Assembly (NCBI GenBank): GCA_018806915.1 | Contig: JAGKQI010000043.1 | Coordinates: forward strand, 1,178,001 to 1,242,000 | From: Phytophthora colocasiae | Lineage: Eukaryota > Oomycota > Peronosporomycetes > Peronosporales > Peronosporaceae | DNA: 64,000 nucleotides | Reading direction: 5' to 3' | Shown here: positions 1 to 9,543 of the stretch, piece by piece | Layout of the letters: each line of letters opens with the position of its first letter | How positions within the stretch are numbered: position 1 is the first letter of the stretch | Made by a program: the position numbers and the translations under genes | The notes under the pieces: generated by a model | The model's database searches: none | Seen by the model: the letters and a program-made list of their open reading frames with translations, nothing else | What the model was told of the DNA's origin: nothing

Positions 1-301
1 TGCCAAGGGCATGAGGACTGCGAATCTTTGAGTGTGGTGACGGTTTGACGCACACATATTTAGTTGTAGAGCTCGCGAGCAGGATTTAATAGTAGTGTTT
101 ATTTTCTTTATGTTCGCTACCATTACTTTTTTTCTACTTTGCGCCAGATTATAATCCAAGTCTCACGCTACCTTGTTTAAATCTTTATCATGCAGCTACA
201 CAACATTTCCTGGTTGTTGGTAGAATGGACTCGGGAACTGCGCAACGAACACACCAGAGTAACAAGAAAACACGACGATTATGTACGAACGCTTTGCGTG
301 A
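1..301. other. Left edge, candidate Helitron 3' end
   Basis: No gene is visible here. Read on the minus strand, a perfect 10-bp palindrome (GCTCGCGAGC, 71-80) is followed seven bases later by CTAA (63-60). A short hairpin just upstream of CTRR is the 3' end expected of a Helitron. The palindrome has no loop and the base after CTAA is A rather than the usual T, so this end is only a candidate. Confidence 0.3.
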
Positions 302-2998
302 CTAATCCGATTTAATCCGCACGATGGTGTCATTACTGAGACGTTCCAGACGCGCTTCTTCATGCAGTGCGGCAAGTGGTGGGTGCGCCCAAGAAATAAT
401 TTCGTTTGTTAAAGACTCAACCGTAGCGAATGCTAGTCGAGATGTGACTCGCGACACCAAGAGGTATGGCTGTTCTCGTTTGTTTGCAAACACTCCGTCA
501 GACCGCCACTCGGTAACTATCATACTCTCAAGAGTATCACCTTGCACCTTATAAACAGTGGACGACACAGCACAAACCAACGGGAATTGCTCCATTCGAA
601 CGTTAAGAGATCGAGGGACCCCGTTTATGACGCCAGCCAATGCAATGTTGCAGGCGCTATAGGCACAGGTATCGAAAAAGAGCGGGAAAATATCTGCATC
701 CTCGCTCCCTGTCATGCACGATGCAGTGGGCCCCCGTCGAACCCGCACGATCACTGCTGGGGGAGGTATACTTGGCACCTTGACTGTCACGCCAGCCGTG
801 CTGTCATGTACTAGCTGAAATGTAGTTCCTGGATGATAAATGATGGCTTCTAATCGTCCAAGAGTGCCATTTGCTACCATTTTTGCTGCCCGGACATTCT
901 GGGTGACCTGAATGGGCATTCCGATAATGAGATCCAGGTACGGCGCCAGTCTACCGAATTTCGTATCTGGGAGCTGCATAATCATTGAAACTTCGGATCT
1001 TCGGAGAGCTTTCAGTTTCCCTTTAAAATTGGCTACAACTCGAACGGGATATTCGCCTTCGGGTAATACCTTAGCCGCTGTAGAAACAAACAAGTTGTTG
1101 ATTGAAAGCCTCGTTGAGTTATTGGGAGTCACAAATGTACTGACAGTATTTCTCATCGATTCCTCCAACGGAGATTCACTTGTAATGACGCGTGAATTGA
1201 CAATACTGATGAACTCAGGTGTCCATATGCCAAGCCGAGCCTTCTGACAGCCACAACCCCACTCCGGGTCTTTTTGAAACCGAACACATTCTTTTAGGAT
1301 GACAACATCTTTAAACGCACACCACAATTGATAGCCAGCGAGCTCGTTGTGCGAGACTTTAATTTTTCGAGAGGGGTCTTTGTACATAGGTTCACCACCA
1401 ACTGGAGGTAGCTGCAAGAAGTCACCAATGAGAACGATATGAACGCCGCCGAACGGTACTTCAGAGGCTCTCTTAGCTACTCGCAAGAATTTATCCAATT
1501 GAGCGAGCTGATACTTTTGCATCATCGAAACCTCATCAATAAAAACCAAATCCAAATCTGACATCGTATCACACACTCGTTCCTTCCGAATTTCGAGCAA
1601 AAAACCTGCTAGTGTTCTTCCCCCAATAAGTGTTGCTGCTTTTCCAGTAAGTGCTGTCGTTATGACGGAGTGCATACGACCCCAACTCGCACAAATTGCC
1701 TGGATAGCTGCCACAATACGACTTTTGCCAGTGCCGCCCTCTCCCCCTAGAAACATCAACAGTTGGTCCTTGCTCAGGATCTCCTGCAGCGAAGCTTCTA
1801 AGTTATCAGACATCTCTGCGCGTCTCCACCGCTTCAGCAATGCCTTTGCAATTGCCTTAAAGGCATAATGCTGTCTTTCGTTCAGTGTGTACAGCCGTGA
1901 AACATCGGCGATGTTACTAAACGCCTTCGACAACTTCGGTTCTCCGGAAGCACTTGCAATTGGATGCCATCTCATGTTAGTTTCGAGTAGTCCTTGGTCG
2001 AGCAACTCCACAACCTTAGTGTCTCTCGGTAGCAATACTGTACATGAGTCGCTTAATAGTAGCCTATTATCCGTAGCAGCGTTCTTGACCCATTTCTTCA
2101 TTGTATCAATAGCGGGTAAGCCTGTTGTAGGCCACTCGACAAAACCATCTTGAGTAAGCGCTTCAGCAGCATTTTGTAGCAAATGCTTCTCCTGGAAAAT
2201 AGCCATCATACTGGCAATTCTTGCATCGGGCTCCACAGAGGTTGGGCACAAAGCAGGGTCTACAATTGAGCTCTCTAGAGTGAGACCGGTTGCTTCTTCC
2301 ATGTCCCACAGCTGATGTAAATCCCTATCACTATCTTCCTCTTGTACCACATCGAAATCGGGATCGTCATCGCCATTAAAGAGATCATCATTATCTACGC
2401 TGTCACCACTATCAACCTCTTGGACCTTCAGTGCATTTTCTCGTTGTTCTTTCGCCTTTGCCTGCCCAGTGTAAAAATCGGTCATATTATCCATGATTTC
2501 TTCTACAAATGTGCTCCTTGTTGGCTTCCACTCCTCGAAACGCTCGATCCATATCTGCTCGTCTGAACAATTGAAAGCACCAATGAGATCTTCTAAACCA
2601 CGGAAAGGTTTGAAGAGCACGAGCGAAAGCACCGACAATTTGCACTTCTGTTCCAGCGACTCATTTTCTCCGGTGCTGGGGAAACGAAATCCTTGAATGA
2701 TTGGTACGACTTCGCTGTACCGTTCACCGAGGCAATGCGTGTCAACAAGAGGGTGCTCGCTCTGAAACAGCAGTGTAGAACTTGTCACAGCTTCACACTT
2801 TTTTCTGAAGTATCGCATTGTGAACTGATACAAATTCACCGACTCTAGATCATTTGGTCTAAAGATGTAGTCGTCTAGTGCGGACACTGCTCGAAAATGA
2901 GCTGTCTCTGACGAGGCGTTATCGGCAACTAGATTACACACGTAACCTTCTGACATCGTTAACTGCCGGATAACGTCACCCACAGGCAGCGTTGCGCA
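302..2998 (-). pseudogene. Helitron PIF1-like helicase domain (RepHel C-terminus)
   Basis: An open frame of about 890 codons carries superfamily 1 helicase motifs. Walker A GGEGGTGKS lies near residues 413-421, Walker B LVFIDE near 479-484, the motif GDFLQLPP near 520-527, and a motif VI-like segment (VYKVQGDT) near the C-terminus. The order and sequences fit the PIF1/RRM3-like helicase of Helitrons. There is no natural start: the frame runs straight into the Rep portion (3002-3454), separated only by TAG at 2999-3001. The helicase half is intact, but the full RepHel is broken, so autonomous activity is unlikely. A stand-alone cellular PIF1 is less likely because the Rep domain is in the same frame upstream. 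Confidence 0.85.
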
Positions 2999-3001
2999 CT
3001 A

Positions 3002-3454
3002 CGCGCTCGCATAACAGCACGATCCCCGGTACAGATACAGAGCCGCCAACGGACCTGCGACTTCTTGTCGATTAGTCATGTTATAAACTAGAGCTGCAAC
3101 ACGCTTTCGAGCCCTGGCAAGACGATCAGGAATACAGACGTCTTCCATTGCAGCCTCATTACGCTCTCGTTCTTGTCTGCGATGGAATGCGGCCACTGCA
3201 ACTGCTACTTGAGAATCCAATTGTTTCTGCAGTTTTGTCACGTACTTGCAGCAGTAATAAATGCGATCGGTGACACCGCTTCCACCAAGAAGAACTTGAA
3301 TGTCGTGGTTGCATTTGAACGCGGCCATAATTTCGTAATTGAATCCATTGATGTATTCATGACCAAGAGTACGCTTCAACTCTACCCCTTCCGATCCAAA
3401 TAGTGTTTTTTTCAACGCGGCCACGAGGGAAACGGTACCGGCAGAACGAGTCAT
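3002..3454 (-). pseudogene. Helitron Rep segment with Y2 motif
   Basis: This frame is the direct upstream continuation of the helicase frame. It contains HEYINGFN, a conserved Helitron Rep segment, followed by YYCCKYVTK, the Y-x2-Y-type tyrosine pair with a nearby lysine expected for a Y2 HUH nuclease. It ends at a TAG (2999-3001) that is in frame with the helicase, so one base substitution separates two halves of one protein. Its 5' end overlaps the previous Rep segment in another frame. The shift lies around 3385-3412, where the minus strand has a run of A residues, so slippage or a sequencing indel is possible. Confidence 0.75.
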
Positions 3455-4307
3455 TTGAAGTTACGGCAGACTTTTTGAAGCAGCTGGTTGTATGACTCCA
3501 AAGATGTTGGTTCAATAACACAGCAAGAGCGGAGACCATATAATTTTGCGCGTGTTTAGACATTCGTGCATCGGAAGTCGAAGGGGATGACACCTCAAGC
3601 AACCGAATCAATTCATCGTTCCTAAATGGATCCTCGTCACTGCTACCCATTGGCTGCTGCCGGAGATTGGTCTGGTGTAGGAGTTTGGCAGTAAGAGTGG
3701 CGTTCTCGTGCACCAGCTCTTCTTTGCAGTAGCTCAAGTAGATCGACTCACGCTCACAGATGGTCCGTATTGCACGTGCTTTCGTGTCACGACAAATGCC
3801 TTCGATTGTCACTTGTTTTTCAATCTCACCAGCGGTTAGAGGGCGCTCCCACAGGGGCCAATGCGTTGGTCGAGATTTTAATAGTGCGCTGCGAATAAGG
3901 TGCTGAGAACTGCACTGCATACTACAGACACTACACTCGATCAGCAAAATCTCTGCTGCATTGCTGCAAAAGCGAGCAGTCCGGGTGGCGGTATGTGGGT
4001 CCTTTCGAGCAGCATCGGGTATCGGTATTCCTTTCAGCTTCGAAACGGTCGCACCGCAGTTAGAGCAGGAATATCCGTTTAAAGTAATAGGAAGTTCATT
4101 TTGCACGATACTTTCAGCGTACGAAGCCACACTGTCACGGAAAATATTGCCTTCGGGCGACCTCAAGATATTCTCAACGGAAGTCGAATTCGGTGGGCAC
4201 TTATTTAACCAGATCAGAAAGTGTATGTGTAGTGTACCACGACCCTGGGTTTCTACCATGCCGAAGAAGGCCTTCACATCACCGAACAAGCCACGGTAAG
4301 ATAGTCG
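3357..4307 (-). pseudogene. Helitron Rep HUH nuclease core (broken)
   Basis: This frame carries the HUH motif in TLHIHFLIWL (two histidines separated by one hydrophobic residue), followed by the cysteine-rich stretch typical of oomycete Helitron Rep proteins (CSNCGAT, CSVCSMQCSS). The first 46 codons (4307-4170) are repeated at 5433-5296, so the HUH motif is present twice in the locus. Upstream of 4307 the frame enters the hAT insertion and is not Helitron. Downstream it must shift frame near 3400 to reach the Y2 segment. The part below about 3385 in this frame is out-of-frame sequence. Confidence 0.75.
4170..4307. repeat. 138-bp direct repeat, left copy
   Basis: This 138-bp block, coding for the Helitron HUH region on the minus strand, matches 5296-5433 with no difference that I could see. 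The two copies exactly flank the 988-bp insertion 4308-5295. Removing one copy together with the insertion would leave a continuous Rep sequence across this point. Confidence 0.9.
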
Positions 4308-5295
4308 CCAGGCCTTGTCCAATTCAGTATTACACGGAATTGGCTGTAGTTGCTGCAGTAGTAATAATCTCAATACAACACGCTGCAATAATAAAAGCGG
4401 CCGCAATAACTGCAATATGAATTAATGCTACCAACTGATGCCAATGTCGTTACATCCCACATATTCCTGTTCGCACGAAGAAACATGACGAGTTCAAAAT
4501 TCGCTGGGAGCATACAAGTGCGTTGGGGGGGTGAGCACAAGCTTGCACTGTGAAAAAAAAACGCTCACATGCATTCGAAGTCGGCGGCAGTTCCTTCAAC
4601 AGCAGACTGTAGTTGGCACGACTGGGACGCTTGTTTGGCCCAGCAAGAAGAATCCGCGTCGCGTAGTCATCTTGGCGTTTCTTGCGCTTGTCTTCACACT
4701 TCGCCACCTCGAATGCCTTCACCGCATCTGCCTCAGCCTTTGAAAGCGTGCCACCGTTGATCACTTTGACGGCTGCCGCTTCAAATATAGGAGAGTGGAC
4801 TATACTAGCGTTCGCGTTAAGCTGGGCACGCATCGTGGGGTACTCGCTAATAACCGAGTCAAAAAGCAGGCGGACATCCGCCAAATCGATATCGTCGCAC
4901 TGCAGCTTCTTAGTGATGCTCTGGAACTTCTTCATGTGCTCCAGCAGCTCGAGGAGCTTGCGATGTGCTGCTCCTTCGTCATTGTTTAGACTGAGCGGGG
5001 TTTTTTGAGAATGAAAAGGTCACCATGCAAAAGGATTCGTACGCTGTTGGCCAGTGATTTAAGGTAGTTAGGTGGTCAGTATGGAGTATAATGAACGCAA
5101 AAGAGCTGGCTTCTCGGGTTAGGACGTCCATCAGTTCAATTGTGTCTTGCCATTGCTATGCAAGCACTTATGTTATAATGTATTGCAATTTTCGAGAAAT
5201 ATCATATTTTATTTTTTGTGAATATCCCAGTAATCCGTTTTTTTATTTTTAGAAACTGATTTTATCGATACTGAAATTTTTTATTCAGACCCCTG
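4308..5295 (-). mobile_element. hAT transposon fragment inserted in the Helitron
   Basis: This insert interrupts the Helitron Rep coding sequence. It carries a hAT transposase C-terminal region on the minus strand, and its right end reads CAGACCCCTG, the reverse complement of a CAGGGGT-type start common in hAT elements. The left end begins with CCAGG, so both ends show CAGG/CCTG, but the inverted repeat is not extended. The usual 8-bp hAT target duplication is absent. In its place is the 138-bp direct repeat. Confidence 0.6.
4445..5015 (-). pseudogene. hAT transposase C-terminal fragment
   Basis: The frame contains the hAT dimerisation-domain signature LPPTSNACERFF, a variant of the conserved L-P-x-S-x-x-x-E-R-x-F motif, preceded by a charged linker. 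Coding resemblance extends upstream of the first ATG (4935) to about 5015. After CERFF the frame breaks: runs of A (4553-4560) and G (4514-4520) shift it, and the expected end (FELVMFLRANRNMWD-like residues, complement of about 4445-4500) lies in another frame. No catalytic domain is present. The fragment cannot encode an active transposase. Confidence 0.75.
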
Positions 5296-5433
5296 ATTCT
5301 CAACGGAAGTCGAATTCGGTGGGCACTTATTTAACCAGATCAGAAAGTGTATGTGTAGTGTACCACGACCCTGGGTTTCTACCATGCCGAAGAAGGCCTT
5401 CACATCACCGAACAAGCCACGGTAAGATAGTCG
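5296..5433. repeat. 138-bp direct repeat, right copy
   Basis: This is the second copy of the repeat at 4170-4307. It is contiguous on its right with the rest of the Helitron Rep coding sequence, so it is the ancestral copy with respect to the N-terminal half. Confidence 0.9.
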
Positions 5434-7773
5434 TTTACCAGTAGCCGGGTCCATTCCTAGTGCGTGTCGGATGAACGCATCAACGTGCCGCATAAACAGC
5501 CGTGCTGAAGCACAATCGTTTCCCCTGCTCGCTTCTCTTAAATCGGTTTTACTTGGTAGACGAGCTCCCAGCTCATCGAATAGCGTATCCACCGATGAAA
5601 TACCTGTGTATTGGGCTAGAACTTGCGAGTTGTCTGAGTTGGGGGTCATAGTCACAAACAAGGCCGGCTGCCCAAATCTTGCCTGATACGCAAACGCCTT
5701 GTGTCTACACTGAGCACGTTCAGCATTGCTCCCCCATATCGAGCGCGAACCGACATCAACCGACTTCAAAAAGCGTTCGGCAATTGAATCGTCATGGGGT
5801 CTCCATGGTAAACACCCTTGGCGGCGGCGCTCGTTTTGAAGCAGAGCTTGGCGCAGCCTCTCGGCGTTCAGATTTTCGTAGCCCTCGTACACGTGCGGAA
5901 ACCGCATGCATCGAAAATGATTGTGGATGTACATGTTGCGGAGGGAAATTAGGTCAAACGCTACCAACGCAAATAGCTCATCCTCCGCGAATCGCCGCTC
6001 ACTAAGCAACGAATAATGCTTTACGCATTCCTCAACTGACACATGAAGTTTTCGGTCCTCTCCCGGATGCCCACGCCCGAATGGGAACAAGTGTGGGAAC
6101 AGCCGCGCTAACAAGGTCTCGGAGACGTCATTGGCCATTTGAGTCGAGCGCCTAATCTCAAACTCGCGTTCCTTTCCCTCTGTTGTTACAATGGCAGGGG
6201 AAACCGGAGCTTTATCAATGACTAATCCAAGTCGCCGCTCAATCACGCTGCACTCGTCCTGTGGATCAATCAAACGCCATGCATCCGATTCACCGCGGAC
6301 ATTTTCCTGCTCCCGGTTCATTTCGTCATCCAAGCTACATTCGGGATCATCAACGTGCTCCACAAAAACTCCTTCAATATCATCGTCAGTATATTCACTG
6401 CTCAGGGCAGAATTATCCACATTCACACCCGTATATAAGTGGTTGTGCTGCTTGTAAAATGCAAATAGATCCCGAACCTGCTGCTGGCGCACTCGATGCA
6501 TTCTCCGGACTTTAGCAGCTTGTGATGAAGTAAACTCACCGACCAATAACACTCGATACGACATCACGTTGCTCATCATTCGCGGCAGCAAACAAACAGG
6601 AGGTCCCGGCGTGCAATCTAAGGCAATGCAATGAGAGCGGATGCACCGATGCCTTCCACCTCGCATGACACGCGTCAGTGCTGTTATGTGCGCCAGCTGA
6701 GTCATCAATCTCTCAGGAATCGTCAAACCGAGCAATTCTTTCGAAAGACATCCCACAAAAAAACCATTTCCAATCGCAAATTTCGGTAGTTTGCCCCGCT
6801 GAATTGATTTATCACACTCACCGCAAATCGACATCCATGAATGCATTGAAGAATCATCACCAGTGTAACTCTGTATTCCACGTGGCGATACGGAAGCACC
6901 CGAAAGCACAGTCAAATGACGCGGGGGACGATACATATTAACGAGCTCCTCTGGAATGCCTGTCGTGTCGACAGAAAGCAGCTTTTTCATCTTCTGAAGA
7001 TAGCTTAAATCGGTGTCCTCCACTCGTCGTGTGCGCTGGCGAAGCACAAGCCGGTCACATGAGACGCACACGCATTCGTCAAGTCCTTCTGCTCCCAGAT
7101 CTTTGCGAAGCCGCTCCAAACATGCCGCTCGCTCATCAGCACTGAGTTCGTTGTCAAACGTGTTGCGATGGTGTGTGTCCTTGTCTGCTTGAGGTCCTTG
7201 TGTATCGAATTGCCGCCGTCTGCAGAGACGCTGCGCTACTTTCTTCTCACCAGTGACTTGACGTAGAACATCTGCAGCGTCTACGCGATGGCCCACCATC
7301 AAGGCCGCTTGCTTTTTCCGCTGCCGGAACCGCCGTACCCTGTTGCGATTGAGCTCTTTCCTCCTCTCCACATCCAAGCGACTTAAAAGATCACCACTGT
7401 TCTCACTTGTTACTGCAGTACTTTCGGCTGCCATCGTATCGTATTCTGTCCGATCCGAGGACTTTTGTACTGCCCTAGTGCGCTGAAGGGCCATCCAGCT
7501 TTCTCGCCACGAAGCCGCAAATATCTGGGCAGCTGTCGGGTCGTTGTCTGTGCTACTGCAGTCTCCCTGCATGTCTGAGATGCCTCCGGAATCCACACGA
7601 TCGCCCACAACCACGTCACCTGTATCCACTGAGTGCTCTCGCGCAGCAAGGCACCGCTTCAAGTTCCACTTCTGGAGTTTACATCGCCGTGGATCATCCA
7701 AGTGCCGGTGATCCGAACTATCGTCTTCAGTGCTCAAATGAGCTTCCCCACGCTTCCTCTTCCCAGTGGTCAT
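5296..7773 (-). pseudogene. Helitron Rep N-terminal half
   Basis: The frame opens with ATG at 7773 (an in-frame ATG at 7863 is also possible). It begins with a lysine/arginine-rich segment and continues with cysteine pairs of the DUF6570/Helitron N-terminal type (CVSCDR, ICGECDKSI, then KLPKFAIGNGF). Next come HLFPFGRGHPG and the Helitron_like_N region with LFVTMTPNSDN, then the HUH motif TLHIHF in the duplicated block. It runs into the hAT insertion and stops four codons later (5281). Length and order match the N-terminal half of a RepHel. With the helicase half it would make a protein of roughly 2000 residues, but the gene is broken. Confidence 0.8.
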
Positions 7774-7847
7774 CAGTCGGGAACGTGGTAATTTCGCAAA
7801 TGGCGGCCAGGTTAGCAATGCACAATCAAGAAGATTATGTAAATACC

Positions 7848-8004
7848 AGCTATGTTGTCCCATTTATAAAAAAACGGGGGTTTAGTCTGACTCAAATGTG
7901 GCTCTGAAAATGACAGCTATGAAGTCCCCTTTATAAAACTACGAGACGTACCCATCACCAAGGAAGTTTGAGCTATGTTGTCCTGCTAATAAAACAATGG
8001 GGCA
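7848..8004. repeat. Three degenerate repeats upstream of the Helitron Rep
   Basis: Three related units begin at 7848, 7915 and 7971. Each reads AGCTATG, a variable pair, GTCC, then a T/A-rich step ending in ATAAAA, with spacings of 67 and 56 bases. They lie just upstream of the Rep start on the minus strand, where each unit reads TTTTAT followed later by CATAGCT. They may be leader or transposase-binding repeats, or relics of a tandem duplication. Confidence 0.5.
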
Positions 8005-8180
8005 CGCCTTCCATCTGTATGGCTTGTGGTAGCTCCAGCTTTCTTCTCTGTCTTTTCTCCTGCTTAGCCAGCATCGAGGTGAAACCTCACAAGATGATGG
8101 TGTTTGGCGCACTTCTTGCGCACCCTCTGCACCCCAGAAAAGCTAAAAATGCTATTTTAACTTCAGGAACCTCAGGTAAA

Positions 8181-8290
8181 ACCGGCCATTACCCCCGCGT
8201 CCCATACAAACGTTGTGTACACCTTGTGTACAAATACCGGCCATTACCCCCGCGTCCCATACAAACGTTGTGTATACCTTGTGTACAAAT
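8181..8290. repeat. Tandem repeat, two units of 55 bp
   Basis: Two nearly identical 55-bp units (8181-8235 and 8236-8290) start with ACCGGCCATTACCCCC, and a partial third (ACCGG) begins at 8291. The only difference seen is C versus T in GTGTAC/TACC near the unit ends. No coding meaning is evident. Confidence 0.85.
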
Positions 8291-8367
8291 ACCGGTTTTT
8301 GTAGCCATTCATTATGCTCCCTATGAAAGCTGGTGTACTATACACAGTCCTTACGAACTGTGAATAG

Positions 8368-8547
8368 TGCGCACACTACCCGGAAGGCGTTAAGCTCGAT
8401 GGAAAACAGTACCTTACCAAGGTGCAGTGCGGTACCGAGTCCTACCACGCGGAGAATGCTACCATGACGGTAACGAATTATAAAGTGGCAGTAAACACGC
8501 TGATGAAGGGAGAGATCGACTTCTCGGCTTCACCATCTATTAACTGA
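8368..8547 (+). pseudogene. Unidentified coding fragment (59 codons)
   Basis: The frame from the codon after TAG (8365-8367) to TGA (8545-8547) is open and has the composition of real protein: polar, with two cysteines, a segment KVQCGTESYHAENATMT and the C-terminal end FSASPSIN. It has no ATG near its beginning, so it may be a last exon or a truncated gene copy. I do not recognise the family. Confidence 0.3.
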
Positions 8548-9051
8548 GGGAGGTTCGTTCACTCCTTATTCTTTGGAGAAGAAATAGGTAGACAATTGAA
8601 TTTCTAAGCAAACGATAATACTTGACCGATATATATATGCGAGCTCAGGAGAATTTGTTCTTCTTCTGTGGTGTATTCCATGGTTGTTTGCATCTTAAAA
8701 ATTTGGCTGTCCATCATCTGCCGTATTCAAGTTCCACAAATTTACATGCGGGTATTGCGAAAAGAACTCGCAGGCACCAAGTGAAAATGATAGACCTCCA
8801 GCTTAAGAGAAGCGATTTACTGAGTATAGCTATTGCTTTTGCACTTTTACGCAATATTCTTATCGTTGTCAACAAAATATTTGCGAGCTTCTCGTGTCAA
8901 AACTGTGTGGGGTCATATTGAGATCCTACAACGTAGTAATTTCTCACTTCTTCACGAATAAATAGTGTGCGTGAATCTCTTTAGGGAGTACCGCTGTAGC
9001 AGTTGATCGAGTAATGGGGGTGCGGCTCCCAGTAGGTTCTTCATAGGTCAG
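8548..9051. other. Intergenic, no gene seen
   Basis: AT-rich sequence without a convincing reading frame. It probably contains the 3' flank of the minus-strand gene that ends at 9052. Confidence 0.5.
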
Positions 9052-9369
9052 TTAGATGTGCGCTGTATACACGAATTGCTTCTTCGTGGACATTGGCTGT
9101 GCGGCAGGTTGACTGGGCGAGATCACGACTTCGTGCAGTTCGACGTTCTTCGGTCTCCTACCAATGTTGGACCTCCGCAATTTGATGGCGACTAGAACGA
9201 CAACTGCCACAGCCGCCGCGGCGGCTACACCTGCGACTGCTGCAACTGGAACTCCATGGACGTTGGTATTGGAGTCTGTTAGATGCCTGACGTCAAGCGC
9301 GGAGACAGTGGAGAGTAGCATCATGACAGCGAAGCAGAACGAGAGTGAGAGCTTGGGCGAGTGCAACAT
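9052..9369 (-). CDS. Small secreted type I membrane protein
   Basis: A 105-residue protein. The ATG at 9369 is chosen because it begins a good signal peptide (hydrophobic residues about 6-22, then VSA). A longer frame to 9543 would bury the signal inside the protein. After a short ectodomain of about 20 residues comes a transmembrane helix rich in Ala and Val (AAVAGVAAAAAVAVVVLVAI), then a basic stop-transfer stretch (KLRRS, GRRPK) and a cytosolic tail of about 35 residues. Topology and the Ala/Val-rich helix recall the C-terminal halves of the eight-cysteine genes at 12-16 kb, but the cysteine module is missing. An initiator-like site lies at 9438-9425. Function unknown. Confidence 0.6.
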   Translation of the reverse strand: MLHSPKLSLSFCFAVMMLLSTVSALDVRHLTDSNTNVHGVPVAAVAGVAAAAAVAVVVLVAIKLRRSNIGRRPKNVELHEVVISPSQPAAQPMSTKKQFVYTAHI

Positions 9370-9424
9370 GTTGCTTGAAGTGGAGAAAAGCGGTGAAGAA
9401 GGTCTGGTGTCTTCCGAAGCGAAA

Positions 9425-9438
9425 GAAAAGCAAAATGA
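9425..9438 (-). promoter_or_regulatory. Initiator-like site of the small membrane protein gene
   Basis: On the minus strand TCATTTTGCTTTTC matches the oomycete initiator (YCAYTYY) followed by a T-rich FPR. It is about 60 bases upstream of the chosen ATG at 9369, the usual distance in these organisms, and it supports that start over the longer frame, which would begin upstream of the promoter. Confidence 0.5.
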
Positions 9439-9543
9439 CGAATCTAAACTCCATACACACTGCTCCTTCTGCGCGATCACCTCGGTCCATCGTGTCCAGG
9501 AACGTTCCCGGCTACTGTGTATCAGATCTCCCTTGCGGATCAC

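Larger units (their letters stand above)
60..7870 (-). mobile_element. Decayed Helitron (RepHel) rolling-circle transposon
   Basis: The minus strand encodes, in order, a Helitron Rep N-terminal region (7773-5296), the HUH nuclease core (4307 leftward), a Y2-type tyrosine pair (about 3200), and a PIF1-like helicase (2998-302). Together these make up a RepHel protein, which nicks and unwinds DNA for rolling-circle transposition. The reading frame is broken by a 988-bp hAT insertion with a 138-bp duplication, a frameshift near 3400 and an in-frame TAG at 2999-3001. Both element ends are approximate: only a candidate 3' hairpin/CTRR was found near 60-80, and the 5' TC end was not located. Confidence 0.7.

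Noticed and set aside
4170..5433. 138-bp direct repeats considered as LTRs
   Set aside because: They are coding Helitron sequence, lack TG...CA ends, PBS and PPT, and enclose a hAT fragment.
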